A stretch of DNA of 5,403 nt. Source: Actinomycetota bacterium (lineage in GTDB: Bacteria > Actinomycetota > Acidimicrobiia > Acidimicrobiales > Palsa-688). The position numbers were made by a program, and so were the translations under genes. Location: NCBI GenBank assembly GCA_023489205.1, contig JAMDDF010000151.1:1-5403 (forward strand), in the 5' to 3' direction. The notes beneath the pieces were generated by a model. It saw only the letters and a list, made by a program, of their open reading frames with translations. It was not told the DNA's origin and ran no database searches. How positions within the stretch are numbered: position 1 is the stretch's first letter; each line of letters starts with the position of its first letter. Shown here in pieces: positions 1-5,403 of the stretch.

Positions 1-1119
1 GGTGAACGCCAGTCGGAGGATCTCGTCCGACTGGCGAACGCGCATGGCGTGGCCGCACTTGCACATGACGTGCTGACACGGTCAGGACTAGCGTTGAAGA
101 TGGCACCACCGGCACGTGACGGGCTCGCCAAGTTGCGCCTGGAAGCCACCGCGCAGCACCTTCTCACCTCTGTAGACCTCGGTCGCCTCGCGACTACCCT
201 CGATGCCGCCGGGACCGTGTGGGCGGTCATGAAAGGTCCTGCCCTCACCTACCTCGGCTACGGCGACCCTACGCTCCGCTGGTCCAGCGACCTGGACGTC
301 TTGGTGCGCCCCAGCCAGTTCGGTACTGCCATCGACGCACTGGTAGAGGCTGGCGCCACGCTTCTTGACCTCAACTGGAGCCTCCAGTTGGACATGATGC
401 GCGCCGAGGCGAGCCTGCGCCTCCCCCTCGGGACCCTCTTGGACTTGCACTGGCACCCCGTCAACGACGCGCGGGCACGCTCGACTACCCGGCTCGACAT
501 CGACACCATGCTCGACCGCCGCCGTCTAGTCCCCAATGACGCCCGCCTACCGCTCATGTGCCTCGGACCGGTTGACAACATGACCTTGGTTGCCCTTCAC
601 GCCTCGCTATCAGGAGGGCACCGTCTCGTGTGGGCGAAGGACATCGAGCGTCTGGCAAGGCGCGATCCCCCGGACTGGCAAGAGCTCGCCGAACTGGCCG
701 CCCATGAGCACGTAGCCCTCCCGGTGGGAGTCATGCTACGCCGGGCGGCGAGGCTCCTGGGCGCCGACATCCCGTCGGGTACGCTTCGCTCTCTCTTGGG
801 CGGCCGCGATCAAACCGCAGTATGGTCGGCCGGAGAGCGGTTCGCCAGCCCTCGCACGCTGGGCGGGTGTATGAGCTCTGGTAGAGCCTTCATGTCGTCG
901 CTCCGGGCGTCACCTTGGCAGACGGCCATGGCCATGGCCACCAATGCCAGGTCGCACGTACTCGGTGACTCGGGCCTGAGGCACCGGACCCAGGGCAAGG
1001 TCGCACGCGACGACCTGACCCCTGGCAACCCGCTCCACCGCGCTCGAGGAGGGGAGCAGGCCAAAAAGGACTACCTGGCAGCAATCGTCGCCGATAGACG
1101 AAAAACGTGGACACACTAA
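1..1119 (+). CDS. Nucleotidyltransferase family protein (PF14907 / NTP_transf_5-like), 5' partial
   Basis: This reading frame is open from base 1 to the TAA at 1117-1119, giving 372 visible residues. A GTG at 49 could serve as a start, but it has no Shine-Dalgarno sequence. The 16 codons before it (ending DLVRLANAHG) resemble the N-terminal helix of this family, so the real start is probably upstream of the window. Numbering from the GTG, the nucleotidyltransferase signature is clear: MKGPAL at 61-66, then R77 and the acidic pair in DLDVLV (81-86). LDLHWHP follows at 131-137, and the helical segment NMTLVALHASLSGG begins at 177 and leads into WAKDIERL (195-202). This order (KG, R...DLD, DLHW, H...DI) is typical of PF14907. 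Family members are found in exopolysaccharide and some lasso-peptide clusters, but their substrate is generally unknown. There is no signal peptide or membrane segment in the visible part, so it is probably cytoplasmic. It lies 127 bases before the chain-length gene and is not coupled to it. Confidence 0.85.
   Translation, partial: GERQSEDLVRLANAHGVAALAHDVLTRSGLALKMAPPARDGLAKLRLEATAQHLLTSVDLGRLATTLDAAGTVWAVMKGPALTYLGYGDPTLRWSSDLDVLVRPSQFGTAIDALVEAGATLLDLNWSLQLDMMRAEASLRLPLGTLLDLHWHPVNDARARSTTRLDIDTMLDRRRLVPNDARLPLMCLGPVDNMTLVALHASLSGGHRLVWAKDIERLARRDPPDWQELAELAAHEHVALPVGVMLRRAARLLGADIPSGTLRSLLGGRDQTAVWSAGERFASPRTLGGCMSSGRAFMSSLRASPWQTAMAMATNARSHVLGDSGLRHRTQGKVARDDLTPGNPLHRARGGEQAKKDYLAAIVADRRKTWTH
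7..36. repeat. Perfect 11-bp inverted repeat (8-base loop) inside the first reading frame
   Basis: The arm CGCCAGTCGGA at 7-17 is the exact reverse complement of TCCGACTGGCG at 26-36, with loop GGATCTCG at 18-25. No T-run follows, so it does not look like a standard intrinsic terminator. It lies within an open frame that codes in-family residues (RQSEDLVRLA). It could be an mRNA stem, a protein-binding palindrome or chance. The repeat itself is read directly; its role is unknown. Confidence 0.8.
912..952. repeat. 16-bp perfect palindrome with flanking imperfect arms, inside the first gene
   Basis: Positions 924-939 read GGCCATGGCCATGGCC, which is its own reverse complement and also a GGCCAT tandem repeat of about 2.7 units. 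Outside it, TTGGCA (915-920) and TGCCA (945-949) extend the symmetry imperfectly, and ACC at 912-914 faces GGT at 950-952. It codes the alternating Ala/Met stretch TAMAMA near the C-terminus. The simplest reading is a codon-level short repeat, with no regulatory role shown. Confidence 0.7.
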
Positions 1120-1246
1120 GCGCACCCTTGGCCACTAAACGCGCCACCGCGCTGTTGGCCACATGAGGTTACGCTACCATTCACCTCGTTAAGGCGTTCT
1201 TTCCCTTCAGGCAGTAGGCAAAAGCCCCGATAAGCAAGCAGAGGCC
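1120..1246 (+). promoter_or_regulatory. Intergenic leader before the chain-length/kinase gene; presumed promoter region
   Basis: This is the only gap in the window that does not appear to code. It probably carries the promoter for the three coupled genes that follow, because the other junctions overlap. I could not find a convincing -35/-10 pair: TTGGCC at 1155 and TACCAT at 1175 are only 14 bases apart. A small GGC-AAAA-GCC hairpin lies at 1217-1226. The only purine-rich ribosome-site candidate is GAGG at 1241-1244, just 2 bases before the ATG, so initiation may be weak or unusual. Confidence 0.3.
1129..1161 (+). terminator. Possible compound stem-loop after the nucleotidyltransferase gene
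   Basis: Ten bases after the stop codon, TGGCCA at 1129-1134 can pair with TGGCCA at 1156-1161. An inner CGCG (1140-1143) can pair with CGCG (1148-1151) around a CCAC loop, with an asymmetric internal loop between the stems. There is no T-tract, as is common for GC-rich actinobacterial terminators, so function as a terminator is an inference from position. The same bases can also be described as a direct repeat TTGGCCAC at 1128-1135 and 1155-1162, so an operator is an alternative. Confidence 0.35.
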
Positions 1247-2899
1247 ATGGACCAGTTTGACGCGACCCAGCTTCCCAGCGGCCTGACCGCAGGACGGCTC
1301 AAAGCCGTAGCCCTCCGCCAGTGGTGGGTGGTCGCGGTCTGTGGGGTTGTCGCTGCCCTTGGCACAGCCGGGTACGCTGAAAAGCGGCCCGTCCGCTACA
1401 CAGGCGACATAGTAGTGAGCACCGGAGCCCAGCCGACCTCGCTGCCGAGCCAGTCGACGCCCTCTCTCTCGATGCCGGACCCCGTGGCCGAAGCCGAGAG
1501 CTACCAGGTGGCCGCAGCGGCATCCGCGGCAGCTAGCTCGGGTGTCAAGGTAAGTGGAGCGGTAAGCCCGGACGGTACGCAAGTCGAACTGGCGGTCCAG
1601 GCATCGAGCCTCTCTGGGGCGACGCGAGCGGCCATGGCCGCAGCCAAAGCGTTCGTGAAGTTGCGGGTGCACGACATCAACACAGAAGCCGCTGCGTTGT
1701 CACCACAACTGCACGCCCTTAGTGCAAAGATCGCGCCTCTCGAGCATCAGGTAACCTCGGTCCAGCGTGGGGCGGGGAGTGCGGGCAGCTCCAACGCCTC
1801 TCTACCTACGCGGTCCTCGACAGAGCTAGCCGTGCTCACCAACGACTACACGGCCCTGTACACCCAACAGGTGGAGTTGCAGCTCGCGGCACAGTCGGTC
1901 CAAGTGGACCAGACTGGCCCGCCCACGGTCTCGTCCTCTGGAGGAGGTAAGAAGCGCCTAGTCGCTATAGGGCTCGGTGTGGGGCTCCTCGCCGGCTGCG
2001 GCCTCGGCCTTCTGCGTGACCTGTCGAGGGACCGCCTGACGCACGCTTCCGAGCTCTCCGAGCTCGGACGGCTACCACTCCTGGCAGAGGTCCCCGACAG
2101 CCCGTTGCGCCGCAGGGTCAACGTGATCCGCTCCTTCGGGGGGAGCTTGGGAGAAGCAGCCCGAGAGCTGAGGACGTCTCTGTCCCTGGCCCCGGGAGGA
2201 CGGCCAGCGAAAGTGATCTTGGTGACGAGCGCGGCCAGCGGAGAGGGTAAGTCTTTCCTCGCAGCGAACCTTGCCGTTGCCTATGCCCTGGGTGGCGCCC
2301 GCACAGTGCTCGTTTCGTCCGACCTCCGCCACCCAGCCGCCGAGAAGCTGTTCGGCGTCCGAACAGACCAAAGCAGCGGCTTAGCTGCCTTCCTCAGGGA
2401 CTGGCCGGCAAGTTCACTACCGAACGACGCCGAGACGGAGCACAACGGGCAAGCGCCCAATGCCACGTCTCCCGACCACAACCCCGACATGCACTTGGTC
2501 GGTACGCAGTTCGAAGGGCTCGCTCTGGTCCCAGCCGGGCCCCTCCCGCCCAACCCAGCCGACCTCATCGCTTCGCGTGCCATGATGGAGTTCATTGGGT
2601 GGCTGCGTGCTAACAGCGATGTCGTCATACTCGACAGCCCTCCGCTGCTTGCCGTGACCGACGCCGCCGTTCTAAGCAAGTATGCCGATGCAACCGTACT
2701 TGTCGTGGCAAGCGGCCGCAGCTCCAAGTCCAACGTCCGTCACGCTATCGCCACGCTCGAGCTTGTCGGCGCCCCCGTCGCAGGCTACGTGCTCAACAGG
2801 ACGACCCGCTCCTCGCACATCCGCTACAGGTACGTAAACACCCACGTCGAGCTCAACGGGAGCACCGCCCGATCGCCGGCTAGTACGCGGGCCACTTGA
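1247..2899 (+). CDS. Polysaccharide chain-length determinant fused to BY-kinase-like ATPase (Wzz/CpsD type)
   Basis: This 550-residue inner-membrane protein has the two-part design of Wzc-like polysaccharide co-polymerases. The first hydrophobic helix is at about 26-42 (QWWVVAVCGVVAAL) and the second at about 237-256. Between them lies an external region of about 190 residues, rich in Ala and Ser, with a short possible coiled coil at about 150-172. The cytoplasmic half carries EAARELRTSL (303-312), Walker A SAASGEGKS (328-336), a Walker A'-like VLVSSDLRHP (354-363), the PPNPADL motif (434-440) and Walker B VVILDSPP (459-466). Two features are odd. The first Asp of Walker A' is Ser357, and the C-terminal tail has only Tyr527 and Tyr529 instead of a Tyr cluster. 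A polar insertion at about 386-420 separates the Walker A' region from the LALVPAGP segment. ATG 1247 is the first in-frame start after the stop at 1190-1192. The gene ends within TTGA, overlapping the next gene. Expected role: control of polymer length and export; kinase activity is uncertain. Confidence 0.92.
   Translation: MDQFDATQLPSGLTAGRLKAVALRQWWVVAVCGVVAALGTAGYAEKRPVRYTGDIVVSTGAQPTSLPSQSTPSLSMPDPVAEAESYQVAAAASAAASSGVKVSGAVSPDGTQVELAVQASSLSGATRAAMAAAKAFVKLRVHDINTEAAALSPQLHALSAKIAPLEHQVTSVQRGAGSAGSSNASLPTRSSTELAVLTNDYTALYTQQVELQLAAQSVQVDQTGPPTVSSSGGGKKRLVAIGLGVGLLAGCGLGLLRDLSRDRLTHASELSELGRLPLLAEVPDSPLRRRVNVIRSFGGSLGEAARELRTSLSLAPGGRPAKVILVTSAASGEGKSFLAANLAVAYALGGARTVLVSSDLRHPAAEKLFGVRTDQSSGLAAFLRDWPASSLPNDAETEHNGQAPNATSPDHNPDMHLVGTQFEGLALVPAGPLPPNPADLIASRAMMEFIGWLRANSDVVILDSPPLLAVTDAAVLSKYADATVLVVASGRSSKSNVRHAIATLELVGAPVAGYVLNRTTRSSHIRYRYVNTHVELNGSTARSPASTRAT
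2048..2068. repeat. Tandem 9-bp repeat and 12-bp palindrome within the kinase gene
   Basis: TCCGAGCTC occurs twice in tandem (2048-2056 and 2057-2065). The second copy runs into GGA, making the palindrome TCCGAGCTCGGA (2057-2068). In frame it codes SELSEL, just after the second membrane helix, where homologs have the linker leading to the kinase domain. It is most simply a duplicated codon triplet with no separate function. Confidence 0.6.
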
Positions 2900-4260
2900 A
2901 GGCAACAGCTGAGGTGAGCTCGGCCGCCTTCGGGCACCGGAGCCAACGATATGGCCTCCGCAGAGCGGGACGCGTGCTCGCTTCGACCCTCACGAGCGCT
3001 CTAGCCTTAGCGACGGTAGCTGCGCTCGGTGTGTTGACAGTCGTGCATCCTAGGTACGGCTTCCTTGCCGGCGTTCTCGTAGCTCTCGCTGGCATCATCT
3101 ACGCCGACCCCTTGCTCATCCCGGTGGCGGTCTTCCCAGATCCCCTCCTCCTCCAGCGCGCCGGAGGTGGAGCCGGCGCCGGTTTAGCCTTGTGCGATCT
3201 GGCCGTGGTAGCCGGGGCTGCGGTTGCGATCACGAAGATCCGCTGGGAGGCTGCGCCGACCCTCCGCAAGGCACTGCTATTGATCGCCGTTTTCGAAGCG
3301 ATTCTGCTACTCACCGTCATAGCCAACCCCAACAAGCATGACGCCCTTGAGTGGGCACACCGCATCGAAATGCTAGGCGGCACGCTTTTGGTAGGATGGG
3401 TCGTGGCCGCCTCAGGCCGAGCTAGGCAGGCAGTCAGCCTATTGGTGGCGGGCTCCGTGGTACTGGCACTTGTTACGCTTGAGCACGCCGTGACACTGCA
3501 CTTCCACCCAGCGCAGTTTGGCGTCTACCAGAAGAATTTTATAGGTTCGACTATGTGGATGGCGATCGTGGTTGCCCACCTCAACCCGTCATGGCTGGAC
3601 CTGCCCAAGCGCCTAGCGCGGGCCGCTAAGTACGTCTGCGGCCTAGCGCTGCTAGCGTCCCAGTCAAAGCAGGCAATCATTGCCCTTGTAGTGGTCCTCC
3701 TATACGTTGTGCTCCGCCAGCCAAACGTGAGACGTCGCTCGAAACTCCTGCTAGGCGCTCTTGTCCCGATGGCGATCGTCGGTTACCTCCTCATAACCAG
3801 AGAGGTGGCCAACCTCGCAGTGAACCCCAACAATAGTCTTGGCGCTCGCTTGACGTCATTCTCGGCCGACTTTCACATCTGGGCCTCTAGCCCAATTTTC
3901 GGACAGGGAATGCGTTGGTTCTACCTACCACAATTCTCCAGCTATATCCAACCTCCAAACATCTTCATGGAGAGCCTCGTCGCTGGTGGGGTCGTTGGCG
4001 TGATCGCGCTCACGTTACTTTTGGGGGGATCGAGCCGTATCCTTCTTTCTATGCCGCACGATATTGGCACGATAGCCTTGGTCTTAATTTTGGGTCGAGT
4101 GATCGAGTCAATGTTCGACATCTATTGGACCTCGGGAGGGTCCCTACTGCCGTGGCTCGTCGCAGGTCTGGCTCTCGGCACCTGGGACGCCGTCCTCGCC
4201 GGCCGCGTGCCTTCAACAGCTTCGTCTTGGCAAGCACCAGTTCCCGCTAGGACGGCATGA
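2896..4260 (+). CDS. O-antigen ligase/polymerase family membrane protein (Wzy/WaaL/ExoQ-like)
   Basis: This 454-residue protein is strongly hydrophobic, with roughly ten to twelve membrane segments. Examples lie at about 30-50, 56-80, 100-113, 126-143, 160-172, 180-195, 245-272, 283-300, 360-376 and 390-403, with a last one near 415-430. Family-like motifs in order are FGVYQKNFIGSTMW (208-221, the 'KNxxG' region), SQSKQA (255-260, where relatives have SRxx), FGQGMRWF (335-342), and PPNIFMESLVAGGVVG (353-368, the Wzy_C 'HNxxLExLxxxGxxG' region). The end FDIYWTSGGSLLPWLVAGLALG also suits the family. It should transfer or polymerise lipid-linked glycans on the outer face of the membrane. The TTG start overlaps the upstream stop by four bases (TTGA), implying translational coupling. 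GTG 2914, preceded by GAAGG at 2898-2902, is a credible alternative start six codons in. Ligase and polymerase cannot be told apart from sequence alone. Confidence 0.85.
   Translation: MKATAEVSSAAFGHRSQRYGLRRAGRVLASTLTSALALATVAALGVLTVVHPRYGFLAGVLVALAGIIYADPLLIPVAVFPDPLLLQRAGGGAGAGLALCDLAVVAGAAVAITKIRWEAAPTLRKALLLIAVFEAILLLTVIANPNKHDALEWAHRIEMLGGTLLVGWVVAASGRARQAVSLLVAGSVVLALVTLEHAVTLHFHPAQFGVYQKNFIGSTMWMAIVVAHLNPSWLDLPKRLARAAKYVCGLALLASQSKQAIIALVVVLLYVVLRQPNVRRRSKLLLGALVPMAIVGYLLITREVANLAVNPNNSLGARLTSFSADFHIWASSPIFGQGMRWFYLPQFSSYIQPPNIFMESLVAGGVVGVIALTLLLGGSSRILLSMPHDIGTIALVLILGRVIESMFDIYWTSGGSLLPWLVAGLALGTWDAVLAGRVPSTASSWQAPVPARTA
4249..4260 (+). promoter_or_regulatory. Ribosome-binding site and ATGA start-stop overlap for the secreted-protein gene
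   Basis: AGGA at 4249-4252 lies 4 bases before ATG 4257, whose last two bases begin the TGA stop of the upstream gene. This supports the choice of start for an otherwise unrecognised protein and indicates coupled translation. Confidence 0.6.
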
Positions 4261-5403
4261 AGTCTCCGCTCGCCTTCACCGCAGAGGTCGGCCTCGCCGT
4301 CGCGTCTGCTGCCCTGCTTCTCGGGCCGTCTACCACGGCTATTTCGGCCGCCGTCGAAACCCCTCCTACGGCACAAGGTGCCAGCACGGTGCCGCCTGGG
4401 CCGGGGGGCAGCGTCGGTCCTCCTAGTAGCGAAAACGTGACGCCGGTTTGCGGTGACCCTCACCCTGCCTCGTCTCTCGGCCCAACCCCGTCCCTGCCCT
4501 CCCATCCAGTCCAAATAGTCGCCGGGACGTTCGCAGTCCAGGGCTTTACCGTGACTTCCAGCGCTATCTATGTGTTCGACGGGGCCCGCCTCCGTACCTA
4601 CAGCCTCTCTGGGAAAGCGGAAGGCTCCTTCTCGTTGCCCAAGCAGTTCAAGGGGCCGGTTACGGGACCCCTAGTCGATTCCTCTGGGGACATCTGGATG
4701 GATAGCTACTATGGCGGACGCCTCGACAAGTTTTCCCCTTCTGGGCGAGTCCTGTGGTCGAGTCGGTCGTACCCAAACTCGTCCATCGTTGGCATCCAAA
4801 CCCGTGCAGGCTTCAGGGTGGGCGTCACTGGGCACGGCTACAAGCACACACGCCTCCTCCGTGACAGTGGCCAGTCAGGAGGATCGCTCCCCCTGGCGCT
4901 GACAGGCTTTGTGAGCCAGGTTCCGGGTGGCGGCTGGCTCGTCTCGGGCGGCGGGTACGTTCGCATTTACTCACCGTCATGGCACCTTCTGTCCAGTTTT
5001 GGCAATCCCCAGACCGCCGCCCCGAGTTACTCAGGGGCGCCTCATGGCTTCTACTACCAGGGATCAGCGCTGCAGGCGACAGCGGGTGGGCCAATATATA
5101 CGATCGACCCAACCGGGACAATTGAGGAGACCAGCACCCAAGGTTTCCTCGAAGCCACGACCACCCTCGGCGGCAACCTTCAACTGGCTGGCGGCAGCGC
5201 TTACTTCGTCAATGGCGTCCTCTATTTCACGGGTGGGGCGCCGTTCAGCTCGGACGAAAACATTTCTTCAGTGCCACTCGAAACACTACAGAGCTACCTG
5301 GCAGCCTCCAACTCGCTTGACACCCTCGGCTGGGGAGCTGGCATTACCTCAGGGTCACCAGGTAAAAGAGTTGCCGGCAATTATTTCCCCTACGCTACAG
5401 CGC
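4257..5403 (+). CDS. Secreted protein with signal peptide and beta-propeller-like repeats, 3' partial
   Basis: The frame runs without a stop from ATG 4257 to the right edge, giving 382 visible residues; the remainder is outside the window. I do not recognise a named family. The N-terminus looks like a Sec signal peptide: K2, a hydrophobic core at about 11-24 (VGLAVASAALLLG) and possible Ala cleavage near ISAA at 29-32. A Pro/Gly/Ser/Thr-rich linker follows at about 34-84, holding the only cysteine, C65. From about 86 there are repeated strand-like units with a shared shape: IYVFDGARLRTYSLSG (104-119), IWMDSYYGGRLDKFSPSG (146-163), WLVSGGGYVRIYSPSW (227-242) and IYTIDPTGTIEE (280-291). These resemble NHL/SMP-30 or PQQ-like beta-propeller blades, an inference from pattern only. 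After about 340 the sequence changes character (ETLQSYLAASNSLDTLGWG), so another domain may begin there. Coupling to the ligase/polymerase suggests an extracellular role with the polysaccharide, such as binding, modification or anchoring. No enzyme motif is visible. Confidence 0.8.
   Translation, partial: MKSPLAFTAEVGLAVASAALLLGPSTTAISAAVETPPTAQGASTVPPGPGGSVGPPSSENVTPVCGDPHPASSLGPTPSLPSHPVQIVAGTFAVQGFTVTSSAIYVFDGARLRTYSLSGKAEGSFSLPKQFKGPVTGPLVDSSGDIWMDSYYGGRLDKFSPSGRVLWSSRSYPNSSIVGIQTRAGFRVGVTGHGYKHTRLLRDSGQSGGSLPLALTGFVSQVPGGGWLVSGGGYVRIYSPSWHLLSSFGNPQTAAPSYSGAPHGFYYQGSALQATAGGPIYTIDPTGTIEETSTQGFLEATTTLGGNLQLAGGSAYFVNGVLYFTGGAPFSSDENISSVPLETLQSYLAASNSLDTLGWGAGITSGSPGKRVAGNYFPYATA

Noticed and set aside
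1155..1180. TTGGCC ... TACCAT as a sigma-70-type promoter
   Set aside because: The spacer is only 14 bases and both boxes match poorly, so I do not call a promoter here.
1181..1672. 163-codon minus-strand open frame over the start of the chain-length gene
   Set aside because: Arg/Cys/Gly/His-rich translation with no recognisable motif. It lies opposite a convincing plus-strand gene and is a shadow typical of GC-rich DNA.
2281..2733. 150-codon minus-strand open frame opposite the kinase domain
   Set aside because: The opposite strand carries clear Walker motifs. The antisense product is Ser/Ala/Arg-rich and unrecognisable.
3159..3182. CGCCGG / CCGGCG inverted repeat and the palindrome CCGGCGCCGG
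   Set aside because: It falls on codons for an Ala/Gly run (RAGGGAGAG). GC-rich glycine and alanine codons produce such symmetry readily.
3915..4250. 111-codon plus-strand open frame within the ligase/polymerase gene
   Set aside because: It is a shifted-frame shadow of the C-terminal membrane domain, with Arg-rich composition and no ribosome site.
4122..4514. 130-codon minus-strand open frame across the ligase/secreted-protein junction
   Set aside because: Very Arg/Gly-rich and crosses two coupled plus-strand genes. The plus-strand frame from 4257 has a signal peptide and a start-stop overlap, which are better evidence.
87..4675. Frequent CTAG tetranucleotides (about 18 by eye)
   Set aside because: This is close to what base composition predicts. 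It shows only that CTAG is not depleted here as it is in enteric bacteria, and it is not a functional signal.
4711..4902. 63-codon plus-strand open frame inside the secreted-protein gene
   Set aside because: Low-complexity Ser/Thr/Arg translation in the wrong frame of a continuous longer gene.

Overview
The window is a protein-dense stretch of an exopolysaccharide or cell-surface polysaccharide gene cluster, with all genes on the plus strand. By eye the sequence is GC-rich (above about 60 percent). It uses GTG and TTG starts and encodes Ala/Gly/Val/Leu/Arg-rich proteins. Together with the family types, this suggests a high-GC actinobacterium. A deep lineage such as Acidimicrobiia or Thermoleophilia would fit, but that placement is a guess. 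No RNA gene, mobile element or CRISPR array was seen.

Layout: (1) Positions 1-1119 hold the 3' part of a gene for a nucleotidyltransferase-like protein of the PF14907 (NTP_transf_5) type. Its frame is open to the left edge, so the true start probably lies outside the window. (2) Positions 1120-1246 are a 127-base gap with a compound stem-loop just after the stop, then the leader of the next gene. (3) Positions 1247-2899 encode a Wzz-type chain-length domain fused to a BY-kinase-type cytoplasmic ATPase. (4) Positions 2896-4260 encode a polytopic membrane protein of the O-antigen ligase/polymerase (Wzy/WaaL/ExoQ-like) superfamily. It overlaps the previous gene through TTGA. (5) Positions 4257-5403 encode a secreted protein with a signal peptide, a Pro/Gly/Ser linker and beta-propeller-like repeats. 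It starts within an ATGA overlap and is still open at the right edge.

Inferred working model: genes 3 to 5 form one translationally coupled operon. The ligase/polymerase joins lipid-linked or polymer sugar units outside the membrane. The Wzz/kinase-like protein sets chain length and export. The secreted propeller-like protein may bind, modify or organise the product outside the cell. The nucleotidyltransferase-like gene precedes this operon and may be transcribed separately; its substrate cannot be read from sequence.

The points most worth a second look are departures from family consensus: Ser for the first Asp of the Walker A' motif and a poor Tyr tail in the kinase, and non-His residues at two motif positions of the ligase/polymerase. 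The unrecognised secreted protein and a perfect 11-bp inverted repeat inside the first reading frame also stand out.
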